From positions 744,001 to 808,000 of the forward strand of contig NW_027475160.1 in the NCBI RefSeq assembly GCF_051020985.1: 64,000 nucleotides of DNA, given 5' to 3'. Below, one piece after another: positions 25,163 to 38,899 of the stretch; positions within the stretch are counted from its first letter, which is position 1; the number at the start of each line of letters is the position of its first letter. The translations under genes and the position numbers were made by a program. Origin of the DNA: Nomia melanderi. Lineage: Eukaryota > Arthropoda > Insecta > Hymenoptera > Halictidae. Below the pieces are notes generated by a model, which saw only the letters and a program-made list of their open reading frames with translations, was not told where the DNA came from and did no database searches.

Positions 25163-28100
25163 CACAGTCTCATGGGTCCGGACACTGAGGGTCAGGGGAA
25201 ATCCAATATATATCTGGTGATATCTCGGGTGCTATTACAGATAGCGCAATAAGACAAAGTGAATTATCTGCAGGAGGCCCTGGCGCATGAATCTGTGCGG
25301 TGGGAACGACCTCGGACCACCAGGGGCGAGAAAACCACCGTTCCTATTGGGCCGGACACTCAGGGTCAGGAGAAAATCCAATATATATCTGGTGATATCT
25401 CGGGTGCTAATAGAGATAGCGCAATTAATCAAAGTGAATTATCTGCAGGAGGCCCTGGCGCATGCATCTGTGCAGCGGGAACGACCTCGGACCACCAGGG
25501 GCCGAGAAAACCACCGTCTCATGGGGCCGGACTGTCAGGGTCAGGGAAAAATCCAATATATATCTGGTGGTATCTCGGGTGCTATTAGAGATAGCGCAAT
25601 AAATCAAAGTGCATTGTCGGTATGAGGCCCTTGCGCATGAATCTGTGCAGCGGGAACAACCTCGGACCACCAGGGGCCGAGAAAATTACAGATATTCGGA
25701 ATCCGTCACCCACGGTCATTTAACAATCCAGCATCTATCTGGTGATATCGCGGGTGCTATTACAGATAGCGCAATAAACCAAAGTAAATTGTCTGCAGGA
25801 AACCCTGTCGCATGAATCTGTTCAGCGGGATCGAACTCGGACCACCAGGGGCCGAGAAAACCACAGTCTCATGGGGCCGGACACTCAGGGTCAGGGTAAA
25901 ATCCAATATATATCTGGTGATATCTCGGGTGCTATAAGAGATAGCGCAATAAACCAAAGTGAATTATCTGCAGGAGGCCCTGGCGCATGGCTCTGTGCAG
26001 CGGGAACGACCTCGGACCACCAGAGGCCGAGAAAACCACAGTCTCATGGGGCCGGACACTCAGGGTCAGGGGAAAATCCAATATATATCTGGTGATATCT
26101 CGGGTGCTATTAGAGATAGCGCAATAAATCAAAGTGCATTGTCTGCAGCAAGCCCTGGCGCATGATTCTGTGCAGCGGGAACGACCTCGGATCACCAGGG
26201 GCCGTGAAAACCACCATCTCATTGGGCCGGACACTCAGGGTCAGGGAAAAATCCAATATATATCTACAGATATCTCGGGTGCTATTACAGATAGCGCAAT
26301 AAATCAAAGTGCATTGTCTGTAGGAGGCCCTCGCGCATGAATCTGGATAGCGGGAACGACCTCGGACCACCAGGGGCCGAGAAAACCACCGTCTCATGGG
26401 GCCGGACACTAAGGGTCAGGGTAAAATCCAATATCTATCTGGTGATCTCTCGGGTGCTATTAGAGATAGCGCAATAAACTAAAGTGAATTATCTGCAGGA
26501 GGCCCTGGCGCATGAATCTGTGCAGCGGGAACAACTTCGGACCACCAGAGGACGAGAAAACCACCGTCTCATGGGGCTGGACGCTCAGGGTCAGGGAAAA
26601 ATCCAATATATATCTGGTGATATCTCGGGTGCTATTACAGATAGCGCAATAAATCAAAGTGCATTGTCTGTAGGAGGCCCTGGCGCATGAATGTGTGCAG
26701 CGGGAACGACCTCGGACCACCAGGGGCCGAGAAAACCAACATCTCATGGGGCCGGACACTCAGGGTCATGGGAAAATCCAATATATATCTGGTGATATCT
26801 CGGGTGCTATTACAGATAGCGCAATAAACCAAAGTGCATTGTCTACAGCAAGCCCTGGCGCATGATTCTGTGCAGCGGGAACGACCTCGGATCACCAGGG
26901 GCCGTGAAAACCACCATCTCATTGGGCCGGACACTCAGGGTCATTGAAAAATCCAATATATATCTAGTGATATCTCGGGTGCTATTACTGATTGCGCATT
27001 AAATCAAAGTGCATTGTCTGTAGGAGGCCCTCGCGCGTGAATCTGGCCAGCGGGAACGACCTCGGACCACCAGGGGCCGAGAAAACCAACGTCTCATGGG
27101 GCCGGACACTAAGGGTCAGGGAAGAATCCAATATATATCTGGTGATATCTCGGGTGCTATTAGAGATAGCGCAATAAACCAAAGTGAATTATCTGCAGGA
27201 GGCCCGGGCCCATGAATCTGTGCATCGGGAACGACCTCGGACCACCAAGGGCCGAGAAAACCACCGTCACATGGGGCCGGACTGTCAGGGTGAGGGAAAA
27301 ATACATTATATATCTGGTGGTATCTCGGTTGCCATTAGAGATAGGGCGATAAATCAAAGTGCATTGTCTGCCGGAGCCCTGGCGCATGATTCTGTGCAGC
27401 GGGAACGACCTCGGGAGCCGGACTGTCAGGGTCAGGGAAAAATCCAATATATATCTGGCGATATCTCGGGTGTTATTAGAGATAGCGCAATAAATCAAAG
27501 TGCATTCTCTGTAGGAGGCACTGGCGAATGAATCTGTGCAGCAGGCACGACCTCGGAAAACCAGGAGCCGAGAAAATTACAGATTTTCGGTATCCGTCAC
27601 CCAAAGTCATGTAAAAATCCAGCATATATATGGTGCTTTCTCGGGTGCTATTACAGATAGCGCAATAAATCAAAGTGCATTGTCTGTAGGAGGCTCTGGC
27701 GCATGAATCTGTGCAGCGGGAACGACCTCGGACCACCAGGGGCCGCGAAAATCACCGTCTCATGGGGCCGGACTGTCAGGGTGAGGGAAAAATACATTAT
27801 ATATCTGGTGGTATCTCGGTTGCCATTAGAGATAGGGCGATAAATCAAAGTGCATTGTCTGCAGGAGGCCCTGGCGCATGCATCTGTGCAGCGGGAACGA
27901 CCTCGGATCACCAGGGTCCGAAAAACCACAGTGTCATGGGGCCGGACACTCAGGGTCGGCGAAAAATCCAATGTATATCTGGTGATATCTCGGGTGGAAT
28001 TAGAGATAGCGCAATAAACCAAAGTGAATTATCTGCAGGAGGCCCTGGCGCATGCATCTGTGCAGCCGGAACGACCTCGGATCACCAGGGTCTGAGAAAA

Positions 28101-28790
28101 CCACCGTCTCATGGGACCGGACACTCAGGGACGGGGAAAAATCCATTATATATCTAGTGATATCTCGGGTGCTATTAGAGATAGCGCGATAAATCAAAGT
28201 GCATTGTCTGCAGGAAGCCCTGGCGCATGATTCTGTGCGGCGGGAACGACCTCGGGAACCGGACTGTCAGGGTCAGGGAAAAATCCATTATATATCTGGT
28301 GATATCTCGGGTGCTATTAGAGATAGCGCAATAAATCAAAGTGCATTGTCCGTAGGAGGCCCTTGCGCATGATTCTGTGCAGCAGGAATGACATCGGACC
28401 ACCAGGGGCCGAGAAAATTACAGATTTTCGGTATCCGTCACCCAAAGTCATGTAAAAATCCAGCATATATATGGTGCTTTCTCGGGTGCTATTACAGATA
28501 GCGCAATAAATCAAAGTGCATTGTGTGCAGGAGGCCCTGGCACATGAATCTGTGCAGCGGGCACGACCTCGGACCACCAGGGGCCGAGAAAACCACAGTC
28601 TCATGGAGTCGGACACTCAGGGTCAGGGGAAAATCCAATATATATATGGTGATATCTCGGGTGCTATTAGAGATAGCGCAAGAAATCAAAGTGAATTATC
28701 TTGCAGGAGTCCCTGGCGCATGCATCTGTGCAGCGGGAACGACCTCGGACCAGCAGGGCCCGAGAGAACCACCGTCTCATGGGGTGGGAC
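25163..28790. repeat. Heterogeneous subarray with deleted monomers
   Basis: About 21 monomers with little clear higher-order copying. Class-2 boxes start at 25,686, 27,577 and 28,418. A partial repeat at an interval of about 700 bp is seen around 26,130-26,330 and 26,830-27,030 (CAGCAAGCCCTGGCGCATGA). Two monomers have the same 33-bp internal deletion, joining CGACCTCGGG directly to the GACTGTCAGG part (near 27,414 and 28,255). The 28,690 monomer has a one-base insertion (ATCTTGCAGG). The stretch looks older or less homogenised than its neighbours. Confidence 0.8.
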
Positions 28791-28794
28791 ACTC

Positions 28795-31700
28795 AGGGTC
28801 AGGGGAAATCCAATGTATATCTGGTGATGTCTCGGGTGCTATTAGAGATAGCGCAATAAATCAAAGTGCATTGTCCGTAGCAGGCCCTTGCGCATGAATC
28901 TAGGCAGCGGGAATGACGTGGGACCACCAAGGGCCGAGAAAACCACCGTCACATGGGGCCGGACACTCTGGGTCAGGGGAAAATCCAATATATATCTGGT
29001 GATATCAAGGGTGCTATTAGAGATAGCGCAATAAACCAAAGTGAATTATCTGCAGGAAGCCCTGCCGCATGAATCTGTGCAGTGGGAACGACCTCGGACC
29101 ACCAGGGGCAGAGAAATCCACCGTCTCATGGGGCCGGACTTTCAGGGTCAGGGAAAAATCCAATATATATCTGGTGATTTCTCGGGTGCTATTAGAGATA
29201 GCGCAATAACCCAAAGTGCATTATCTGCAGGAGGCCCTGGCGCATGAATCTGTGCAGCGGGAACGACCTCGGACCACCAGGGGCCGAGAAAACCACCGTC
29301 TCACGGGGGCCGGACACTCAGGGTCAGGGGAAAATCCAATATATATCTGGTGATATCTCGGGTGCTATTAGAGATAGCGCAATAATCCAAAGTGAATTAC
29401 CTGCAGGAGGCCCTGGCGCATGAATCTGTGCAGCGGGAGCGACCTCGGACCACCAGGGGCCGAGAAAACCACCGTCACATGGGGCCGGACACTCTGGGTC
29501 ATGGGAAAATCCAATATATATCTGGTGATATCTCGGGTGCTAATAGAGATAGCGCAATAAACCAAAGTGCATTGTCTGTAGGCGACCCTGGCGCATGCAT
29601 CTGTGCAGCGGGAAAGACCTCGGACCACCAGGGGCCGAGAAAACCACAGTCTCATGGGGCCGGAAACTCATGGTCAGGCTAAAATCCAATATATATCTGG
29701 TGATATCTCGGGTGCTATTAGAGATAGCGCAAAAAACCAGAGTGAATTATCTGCAGGAGGCCCTGGCTCATGAATCTGTGCAGCGGGAACGACCTCGGAC
29801 CACCACGGGCCGAGACAACCACCGTCTCATGGGGCCGGACACTGAGGGTCAGGCGAAATCCAATGTATATCTGGTGATATCTCGGGTGCTATTAGAGATA
29901 GCGCAATAAATCAAAGTGCATTGTCCGTAGGAGGCCCTTGCGCATGAATCTGGGCAGCAGGAACGACGTCGGATCACCAGGGGCCGAGAAAACCACCGTC
30001 ACATGGGGCCGGACACTCTGGGTCAGGGGAAAATCCAATATATATCTGGTGATATCTCGGGAGCTATTACAGATAGCGCAATAAATCAAAGTGCATTGTC
30101 TGCACGAGGCTCTGGCGCATGAATCTGGGCAGCGGGAACGACCTCGGACCACCAGGGGCCGAGAAAACCACCGTCTCATGGGGCCGGGCATTCAGGGTCA
30201 GGGAAAAATCCAATATATACCTGGTGATATCTCGGGTGCTATTACAGATAGCGCAATAAATCAAAGTGCATTGTCTGTAGAAGGCCCTGGCGCATGAATC
30301 TGTGCAGCGGGAACGACGTCGGACCACCAGGGGCCGAGAAAACCACCGTCACATGGGGCCGGACACTCTGGGTCAGGGGAAAATCCAATATATATCTGGT
30401 GATATCTCGGGTGCTATTAGAGATAGCGCAATAAACCAAAGTGAATTATCTGCAGGAGGCCCTGGCGCATGAATCTGTGCAGCGGGAACTACCTCGGACC
30501 ACCAGGGGCCGAGAAAACCACCGTCTCACGGGGCCGCTCACTCAGGGTGATGTAAAAATCCAGCATATATATGGTGCTTTCTCGGGTGCTATTACAGATA
30601 GCGCAATAAATCAAAGTGTATTGTCTGTAGGAGGCCCTGGCGCATGAATCTGGGCAGCGGGAACAACCTCGGACCACCAGGGGCCGAGAAAACCACAGTC
30701 TCATGGGGCCGGACACTCAGGGTCAGGGGAAAATCCAATATATATCTGGTGGTATCTCGGGTGCTATTAGAGATAACGCAAAAAACCAGAGTGAATTATC
30801 TGCAGGAGGCCCTGGCGCATGAATCTGTGCAGCGGGAACGACCTCGGAAAACCAGGGGCCGAGAAAACCACCGTCTCACGGGGCCGGACACTCAGTGTCA
30901 GGGGAAAATCCAATATATATCTGGTGATATCTCGGGTGCTATTAGAGATAGCGCAATAATCCAAAGTGAATTATCTGCAGGAGGCCCTGGCGCATGAATC
31001 TGTGCAGCGGGAACGACCTCGGACCACCAGGGGCCGAGAAAACCACCGTCTCACGGGGCCGCTCACTCAGGGTCATGTAAAAATGCAGCATATATATGGT
31101 GCTTTCTCGGGTGCTATTACAGATAGCGCAATAAATCAAAGTGCATTGTCTGTAGGAGGCCCTGGCGCATGAATCTGTGCAGCGGGAACGACCTCGGACC
31201 ACCAGGGGCCGAGAAAACCACCGTCTCATGGGGCCGGACACTGAGGGTCAGGGGAAATCCAATGTATATCTGGTGATTTCTCGGGTGCTATTAGAGATAG
31301 CGCAATAAACCAAAGTGCATTATCTGCAGGAGGCCCTGGCGCATGAATCTGTGCAGCGGGAACGACCTCGGACCACCAGTGGCCGAGAAAACCACCGTCT
31401 TATGGGGCCGGACACTCAGGGTCAGGGTAAAGTCCAATATATATCTGGTGATATCTCGGGTGCTATTAGAGATAGCGCAATAAACCAAAGTGAATTATCT
31501 GCAGGAGGCCCTGGCGCATGAATCTGTGCAGCGGGAACGACCTCGGACCACCAGTGGCCGATAGAACCACCGTCTCATGGGGCCGGACACTCAGGGTCAG
31601 GGTAAAGTCCATAATATATCTGGTGATATCTCGGGTGCTATTACATATAGCGCAATAATACAAAGTGAATTATCTGCAGGAGGCCCTGGCGCATGAATCT

Positions 31701-31815
31701 GTGCGGTGGGAAAGACCTCGGACCACCAGGGGCGAGAAAACCACCGTTCCTATTGGGCCGGACACTCAGTGTCAGGGGAAAATCCAATATATATCTGGTG
31801 ATATCTCGGGTGCTA
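28795..31815. repeat. Higher-order repeat family B, copy 2
   Basis: Second copy of 20,991-23,835, with one extra monomer at about 29,985-30,160 and a different exit. At about 31,815 the sequence leaves the copy-1 order and joins the monomer seen at 24,015 (GTGCGTTGTCTGTATGAGG), so one monomer was lost there. Substitutions between the copies are few. Examples are CACTCTGGTCAGG-type changes: 29,4xx reads GGGTCATGGGAAAATCC where 21,7xx reads GGGTCAGGGGAAAATCC. Confidence 0.84.
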
Positions 31816-33335
31816 TTAGAGATAGCGCAATAAATCAAAGTGCGTTGTCTGTATGAGGCCCTGGCGCATGAGTCTGTGCAGCGGGAACGACCTCGGACCA
31901 CCAGGGGCCGAGAAAACCACAGTCTCATGGGTCCGGACACTGAGGGTCAGGGGAAAATCCAATATATATCTGGTGGTATCTCGGGTGCTATTAGAGATAA
32001 CGCAAAAAACCAGAGTGAATTATCTGCAGGAGGCCCTGGCGCATGAATCTGTGCAGCGGGAACGACCTCGGAACACCAGGGGCCGAGAAAACCACCGTCT
32101 CACGGGGCCGGACACTCAGTGTCAGGGGAAAATCCAATATATATCTGGTGATATCTCGGGTGCTATTAGAGATAGCGCAATAATCCAAAGTGAATTATCT
32201 GCAGGAGGCCCTGGCGCATGAATCTGTGCAGCGGGAACGACCTCGGACCACCAGGGGCCGAGAAAACCACCGTCTCACGGGGCCGCTCACTCAGGGTCAT
32301 GTAAAAATGCAGCATATATATGGTGCTTTCGCGGGTGCTATTACAGATAGCGCAATAAATCAAAGTGCATTGTCTGTAGGAGGCCCTGGCGCATGAATCT
32401 GTGCAGCGGGAACGACCTCGGACCACCAGGGGCCGAGAAAACCACCGTCTCATGGGGCCGGACACTCAGGGTCAGGGTAAAGTCCAATATATATCTGGTG
32501 ATATCTCGGGTGCTATTCGAAATAGCGCAATAAACCAAAGTGAATTATCTGCAGGAGGCCCTGGCTCATGAATCTGTGCAGCGGGAACGACCTCAGACCA
32601 CCAGGGGCCGAGACAACCACCGTCTCATGGGGCCGGACACTGAGGGTCAGGGGAAATCCAATGTATATCTGGTGATTTCTCGGGTGCTATTAGAGATAGC
32701 GCAATAAACCAAAGTGCATTATCTGCAGGAGGCCCTGGCGCATGAATCTGTGCAGCGGGAACGACCTCGGACCACCAGTGGCCGAGAAAACCACCGTCTC
32801 ATGGGGCCGGACACTCAGGGTCAGGGTAAAGTCCAATATATATCTGGTGATATCTCGGGTGCTATTAGAGATAGCGCAATAAACCAAAGTGAATTATCTG
32901 CAGGAGGCCCTGGCGCATGAATCTGTGCAGCGGGAACGACCTCGGACCACCAGTGGCCGATAAAACCACCGTCTCATGGGGCCGGACACTCAGAGTCAGG
33001 GTAAAGTCCATTATATATCTGGTGATATCTTGGGTGCTATTACATATAGCGCAATAATACAAAGTGAATTATCTGCAGGAGGCCCTGGCGCATGAATCTG
33101 TGCGGTGGGAACGACCTCGGACCACCAGGGGCGAGAAAACCACCGTTCCTATTGGGCCGGACACTCAGTGTCAGGGGAAAATCCAATATATATCTGGTGA
33201 TATCTCGGGTGCTATTAGAGATAGCGCAATAAATCAAAGTGCGTTGTCTGTATGAGGCCCTGGCGCATGAGTCTGTGCAGCGGCAACGACCTCGGACCAC
33301 CAGGGGCCGAGAAAACCACAGTCTCATGGGTCCGG
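31235..33335. repeat. Family B eight-monomer tandem unit, 1,399 bp
   Basis: The CGGACACTGAGGG head found at 23,256 and 24,305 recurs at 31,235 and 32,634, which are 1,399 bp apart (eight monomers). It recurs once more near 33,332, after only four monomers. Within the eight-mer, about 31,935-32,340 repeats 30,710-31,115 at an offset of 1,224 bp (seven monomers). The same markers as in the six-monomer units are present (CCAGTGGCCGA, GTAAAGTCCATTATAT or GTAAAGTCCATAATAT, CTGTGCGGTGGG). So the same parts were assembled here into a different higher-order length. Confidence 0.83.
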
Positions 33336-33884
33336 ACACTGAGGGTCAGGGGAAATCCAATATATATCTGGTGATATCTCGGGTGCTATTACAGATAGCG
33401 CAATAAATCAAAGTGCATTGTCTGCAGGACGCCCTGTCGCATGAATCTGTGCAGCGGGAACGGCCTCGCACCACCAGGGGCCGAGAAAACCACCGTCTCA
33501 TGGGGTCGGACACACAGGGTCAGGGAAAAATCCAATATAAATCTGGAGATATCTCGGCTGCTATTACAGATAGCGCAATAAATCAAAGTGCATTGTCTGC
33601 AGGAGGCCCTAGCGCATGAAACTGTGCAGTGGGAACGACCTCGGACCACCAGGGGCCGAGAAAATCACCGTCTCATGGGGCCGGACTGTCAGGGTCAAGG
33701 AAAAATCCAATATATATCTGGTGATATCTCGGGTGCCCTTACAGATAGCGCACTAAACCAAAGTGAATTATCTGCAGGCGGCCCTGGCGCATGAATCTGT
33801 GCAGTGGGAACGACCTCGGACCACCAGGGGCCGAGAAAACCACCGTATCATGGAGTCGGACACTCAGGGTCGGGGAAAAATCCA

Positions 33885-35705
33885 ATATATATCTGCTTAT
33901 ATCTCGGGTGCTATTACAGATAGCGCAATAAATCAAAGTGCATTGTCTGCAGGAGGCCCTAGCGCATGAATCTGTGCAGCGGGAACGACCTCGGACCACT
34001 AGGGGCCGAGAAAACTACCGTCTCATGGGGCCGGACACTCAGAGTCAGGGAAAAATCCAATATATATCTGGTGATATCTCGGGTGCGATTAGATATAGCA
34101 TATTAAACCAAAGTGCATTGTCTGCAGGAAGCCCTGGCGCATGAATCTGTGCAGCGAGATCGACCTCGGACCACCAGGGGCCGAGAAAATCACAATCTCA
34201 TGGGGCCGAACTGTCAGGGTCAGGGAAAAATCCAATATATATCTGGTGATATCTCGGGTGCTATTCCAGATAGCGCAATAAATCAAAGTGCATTGTCTGT
34301 AGGAGGCCGTGGCGCATGAATCTGTGCAGCGGGATCGACCTCGGACCACCAGGGGCCGAGAAAATCACCGTCTCATGGGGCCGAACTGTCAGGGTCAGGG
34401 AAAAGTCCAATATATATCTGGTGATATCTCGGGTGCTATTACAGATAGCCCAATAAATCAAAGTGCATTGTCTTTAGGAGGCCCTGGCGCATGAATCTGT
34501 GCAGCGGGATCGACCTCGGACCACCAGGGGCGGAGAAAACCACCGACACATGGGGCCGGACACTCAGGGTCGGGGAAAAATTCAATATATATCTGGGGAT
34601 ATCTCGGGTGCTGTTACAGATAGCGCACTAAACAAAAGTGAATTATCTGCAGGCGGCCCTGGCGCATAAATCTGTGCAGCGAGAACGACTTCGGACCACC
34701 AGGGGCCGAGAAAACCACCGTCTCATGGGTTCGGACACTCAGGGTCAGGGAAAAATCCAATATATATCTGGTGATATCTCGGGTGCTATTACAGATAGCG
34801 CAATAAATCAAAGGGCATTGCCTGTAGGAGGCCCTGGCGCATGAATCTGAGCAGCGGGATCGACCTCGGAATACCAGGGGCCGAGAAAACCACCGATACA
34901 TGGGGCCGGACACTCAGGGTCGGGGAAAAATTCAATATATATCTGGTGATATCTCGGGTGCCCTTACAGATAGCGCACTAAACCAAAGTGAATTATCTGC
35001 AGGCGGCCCTGGCGCATGAATCTGTGCAGCGGGATCGACCTCGGACCACCAGCGGCCGAGAAAACTACCGTCTCATGGGGCCGGACATTCAGGGTCAGGG
35101 GAAAATCCAATATATATCTGGTGATATCTCGGGTGCTATTAGATATAGCATAATAAACCAAGGTGCATTGTCTGCACGAGGCCTTGGCGCATGAATCTGT
35201 GCAGCGGGAACGACCTCGGACCACCAGGGGCCGAGAAAACCACCGTCTCATCGAGTCGGACACTCAGGGTCAGGGAAAATTCCAATATATATCTGGTGAT
35301 ATCTCGGGTGCTATTAGAGATAGCGCAATAAACCAAAGTGAATTATCTGCAGGAGGCCCTGGAACATGAATCTGTGCAGCGGGAACGACCTCGGACCACC
35401 AGGGGCCGAGAAAACTACCGTCTCATGGGGCCGGACACTCAGGGTCAGGGAAATATCCAATATATATCTGGTGATATCTCGGGTGCTATTAGAGATAGCG
35501 CAATAAACCAAAGTGAATTATCTGCAGGAGGCCCTGTCGCATGAATCTGTGCAGCGGGATCGACCTCGGACCACGAGGGACCGAAAAAACCATCGACACA
35601 TGGGGCCGGACTGTCAGGGTCAAGGAAAAATCCAATATATATCTGGTGATATCTCGGGTGCTATTAGAGATAGCGCAATAAATCAAAGTGCATTGTCTGT
35701 AGGAG
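33885..35705. repeat. 7,000-bp-spaced duplication, copy 1
   Basis: Matches 40,885-42,705 at an offset of exactly 7,000 bp (40 monomers). It starts at a monomer with ATATCTGCTTATATCTCGGG. Shared rare variants include TTAGATATAGCATA, CATAAATCTGTGCAGCGAG, CTTCGGACC, GGTTCGGACACTC, and CTTACAGATAGCGCACTAAAC. The copies part at about 35,707, where copy 1 enters a class-2 monomer (GGCACTGGCGAATG) and copy 2 skips to the following monomer. Confidence 0.85.
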
Positions 35706-37194
35706 GCACTGGCGAATGAATTTGTGCAGCAGGAACGACCTCGGACCACCAGGCGCCGAGAAAATTACAGATATTCGGAATCCGTCACCCAGGGTCATGT
35801 AAAAATCCAGCATATATCTTGTGATATCTCGCGTGCTATTACAGATAGAACAATAAACCAAAGTGAATTGTCTGCAGGAAGCCCTGGCGCATGAATCTGT
35901 GCAGCGGGAACGACCTCCGACCACCAGGGGCCGAGAAAACCACCGTCTCATTGGGTCGGACTGTCAGGGTCAGGGATAAATCCAATATATATCTGGTGAT
36001 ATCTCGGGTGATATTACAGATAGCGCAATAAATCAAACTGCATTTTCTGTAGGAGGCCCTGGCGCATGAAGCTGTGCAGCGGGATCGACCTCCGACCACC
36101 AGGGGCCTAGAAAACCACCGTCTCATGGGGCCGGACACTCAGGGTCAGGGAAAAATCCAATATATATCTGGTGATGTCTCGGGTGCTATTAGAGATAGCG
36201 CAATAAATCAAAGTGCATTGTCTGCAGGAGGCCCTAGCGCATGAATCTGTGCAGCGGGAACGACCTCGGACCACCAGGGGCCGAGAAAATTTCAGATATT
36301 CGGAATCCGTCACCCAAGACCATGCTAAAATCCAATATATATCTGGTTATATCTCGGGTGCTATTAGAGATAACGCAATAAATCAGAGTGCATTGTCTGT
36401 AGGAGGCCCTGGCGCATGAATCTGTGCAGCGGGATCGACCTCGGACCTCCAGGTGTCGAGAAAATCACCGTCTCGTGGGGCCGGACTGTCAGGGTCAGGG
36501 AAAAATCCAATATATATCTGGTGATATCTCGGTTGCTATTAGACATAGCGAAATAAATCAAAGTGCATTGTCTGCAGGACGCCCTGGCGCATGAATGTGT
36601 GCAGCGGGAACGGCCTCGCACCACCAGGGGCCGAGAAAACCACCGTCTCATGGGGCCGGACACTCAGGGTCAGGGAAAAATCCAATATATATCTGGTGAT
36701 ATCTCGGGTGCGATTAGAGATAGCATATTAAACCAAAGTGCATTGTCTGCAGGAGGCCCTGGCGCATGAATCTGTGCAGCGAGATCGACCGCGGACCACC
36801 AGGGGCCGAGAAAATCACCGTCTCATGTGGCCGAACTGTCAGGGTCAGGGAAAAATCCAATATATATCTGGTGATATCTCGGGTGCTATTACAGATAGCG
36901 CAATAAATCAAAGCGCATTGTCTGTAGGAGGCCCTGGCGCATGAATCTGTGCAGCGGGATCGACCTCGGACGACTAGGGGCCGAGAAAACCACCGACACA
37001 TGGGGCCGGACACTCAGGGTCGGGGAAAAATTCAATATATATCTGGTGATATCTCGGGTGCTATTAGAGATAGCGCAACAAACCAAAGTGAATTATCTAT
37101 AGCAGGCCCCGGCGTATGAATCTGTGCAGCGGGATCGACCTCGGACCACGAGGGACCGAGAAAACCATCGAAACATTCGGCCGGACTGTCAGGG
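35620..37194. repeat. Higher-order nine-mer, copy 1 (1,575 bp)
   Basis: Nine monomers, including two class-2 boxes (35,765 and 36,290). The next 1,575 bp repeat it in the same order. I saw two differences between the copies: 35,775 T against 37,350 G, and 36,130 G against 37,705 C. The near identity suggests a recent duplication. The edges can be moved within the identical GTCAAGGAAAAATCC sequence at both ends. Confidence 0.88.
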
Positions 37195-38769
37195 TCAAGG
37201 AAAAATCCAATATATATCTGGTGATATCTCGGGTGCTATTAGAGATAGCGCAATAAATCAAAGTGCATTGTCTGTAGGAGGCACTGGCGAATGAATTTGT
37301 GCAGCAGGAACGACCTCGGACCACCAGGCGCCGAGAAAATTACAGATATGCGGAATCCGTCACCCAGGGTCATGTAAAAATCCAGCATATATCTTGTGAT
37401 ATCTCGCGTGCTATTACAGATAGAACAATAAACCAAAGTGAATTGTCTGCAGGAAGCCCTGGCGCATGAATCTGTGCAGCGGGAACGACCTCCGACCACC
37501 AGGGGCCGAGAAAACCACCGTCTCATTGGGTCGGACTGTCAGGGTCAGGGATAAATCCAATATATATCTGGTGATATCTCGGGTGATATTACAGATAGCG
37601 CAATAAATCAAACTGCATTTTCTGTAGGAGGCCCTGGCGCATGAAGCTGTGCAGCGGGATCGACCTCCGACCACCAGGGGCCTAGAAAACCACCGTCTCA
37701 TGGGCCCGGACACTCAGGGTCAGGGAAAAATCCAATATATATCTGGTGATGTCTCGGGTGCTATTAGAGATAGCGCAATAAATCAAAGTGCATTGTCTGC
37801 AGGAGGCCCTAGCGCATGAATCTGTGCAGCGGGAACGACCTCGGACCACCAGGGGCCGAGAAAATTTCAGATATTCGGAATCCGTCACCCAAGACCATGC
37901 TAAAATCCAATATATATCTGGTTATATCTCGGGTGCTATTAGAGATAACGCAATAAATCAGAGTGCATTGTCTGTAGGAGGCCCTGGCGCATGAATCTGT
38001 GCAGCGGGATCGACCTCGGACCTCCAGGTGTCGAGAAAATCACCGTCTCGTGGGGCCGGACTGTCAGGGTCAGGGAAAAATCCAATATATATCTGGTGAT
38101 ATCTCGGTTGCTATTAGACATAGCGAAATAAATCAAAGTGCATTGTCTGCAGGACGCCCTGGCGCATGAATGTGTGCAGCGGGAACGGCCTCGCACCACC
38201 AGGGGCCGAGAAAACCACCGTCTCATGGGGCCGGACACTCAGGGTCAGGGAAAAATCCAATATATATCTGGTGATATCTCGGGTGCGATTAGAGATAGCA
38301 TATTAAACCAAAGTGCATTGTCTGCAGGAGGCCCTGGCGCATGAATCTGTGCAGCGAGATCGACCGCGGACCACCAGGGGCCGAGAAAATCACCGTCTCA
38401 TGTGGCCGAACTGTCAGGGTCAGGGAAAAATCCAATATATATCTGGTGATATCTCGGGTGCTATTACAGATAGCGCAATAAATCAAAGCGCATTGTCTGT
38501 AGGAGGCCCTGGCGCATGAATCTGTGCAGCGGGATCGACCTCGGACGACTAGGGGCCGAGAAAACCACCGACACATGGGGCCGGACACTCAGGGTCGGGG
38601 AAAAATTCAATATATATCTGGTGATATCTCGGGTGCTATTAGAGATAGCGCAACAAACCAAAGTGAATTATCTATAGCAGGCCCCGGCGTATGAATCTGT
38701 GCAGCGGGATCGACCTCGGACCACGAGGGACCGAGAAAACCATCGAAACATTCGGCCGGACTGTCAGGG
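37195..38769. repeat. Higher-order nine-mer, copy 2 (1,575 bp)
   Basis: Direct tandem copy of the preceding nine-mer. It ends at the CATCGAAACATTCGGCC monomer, after which the array joins a monomer beginning with GGTTATATCTCGGG, related to one inside the nine-mer at about 36,345. A stretch from about 38,200 to 38,960 is repeated again at about 40,125-40,885, offset 1,925 bp (11 monomers). Confidence 0.87.
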
Positions 38770-38899
38770 TCAAGGAAAAATCCAATATATATCTGGTTAT
38801 ATCTCGGGTGCTATTAGAGATAACGCAATAAATCAAAGTGCATTGTCTGTAGGAGGCCCTGACGCATGAATCTGTGCAGCGGGATCGACCTCGGACCTC

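Noticed and set aside
34140..34180. RNA polymerase III box-like sequence (TGGCGCATGAAT followed by GGGATCGACCTC-like variants)
   Set aside because: The match to the B box is partial, the spacing of about 20 nt is too short for a tRNA-type promoter, and no tRNA fold is seen.
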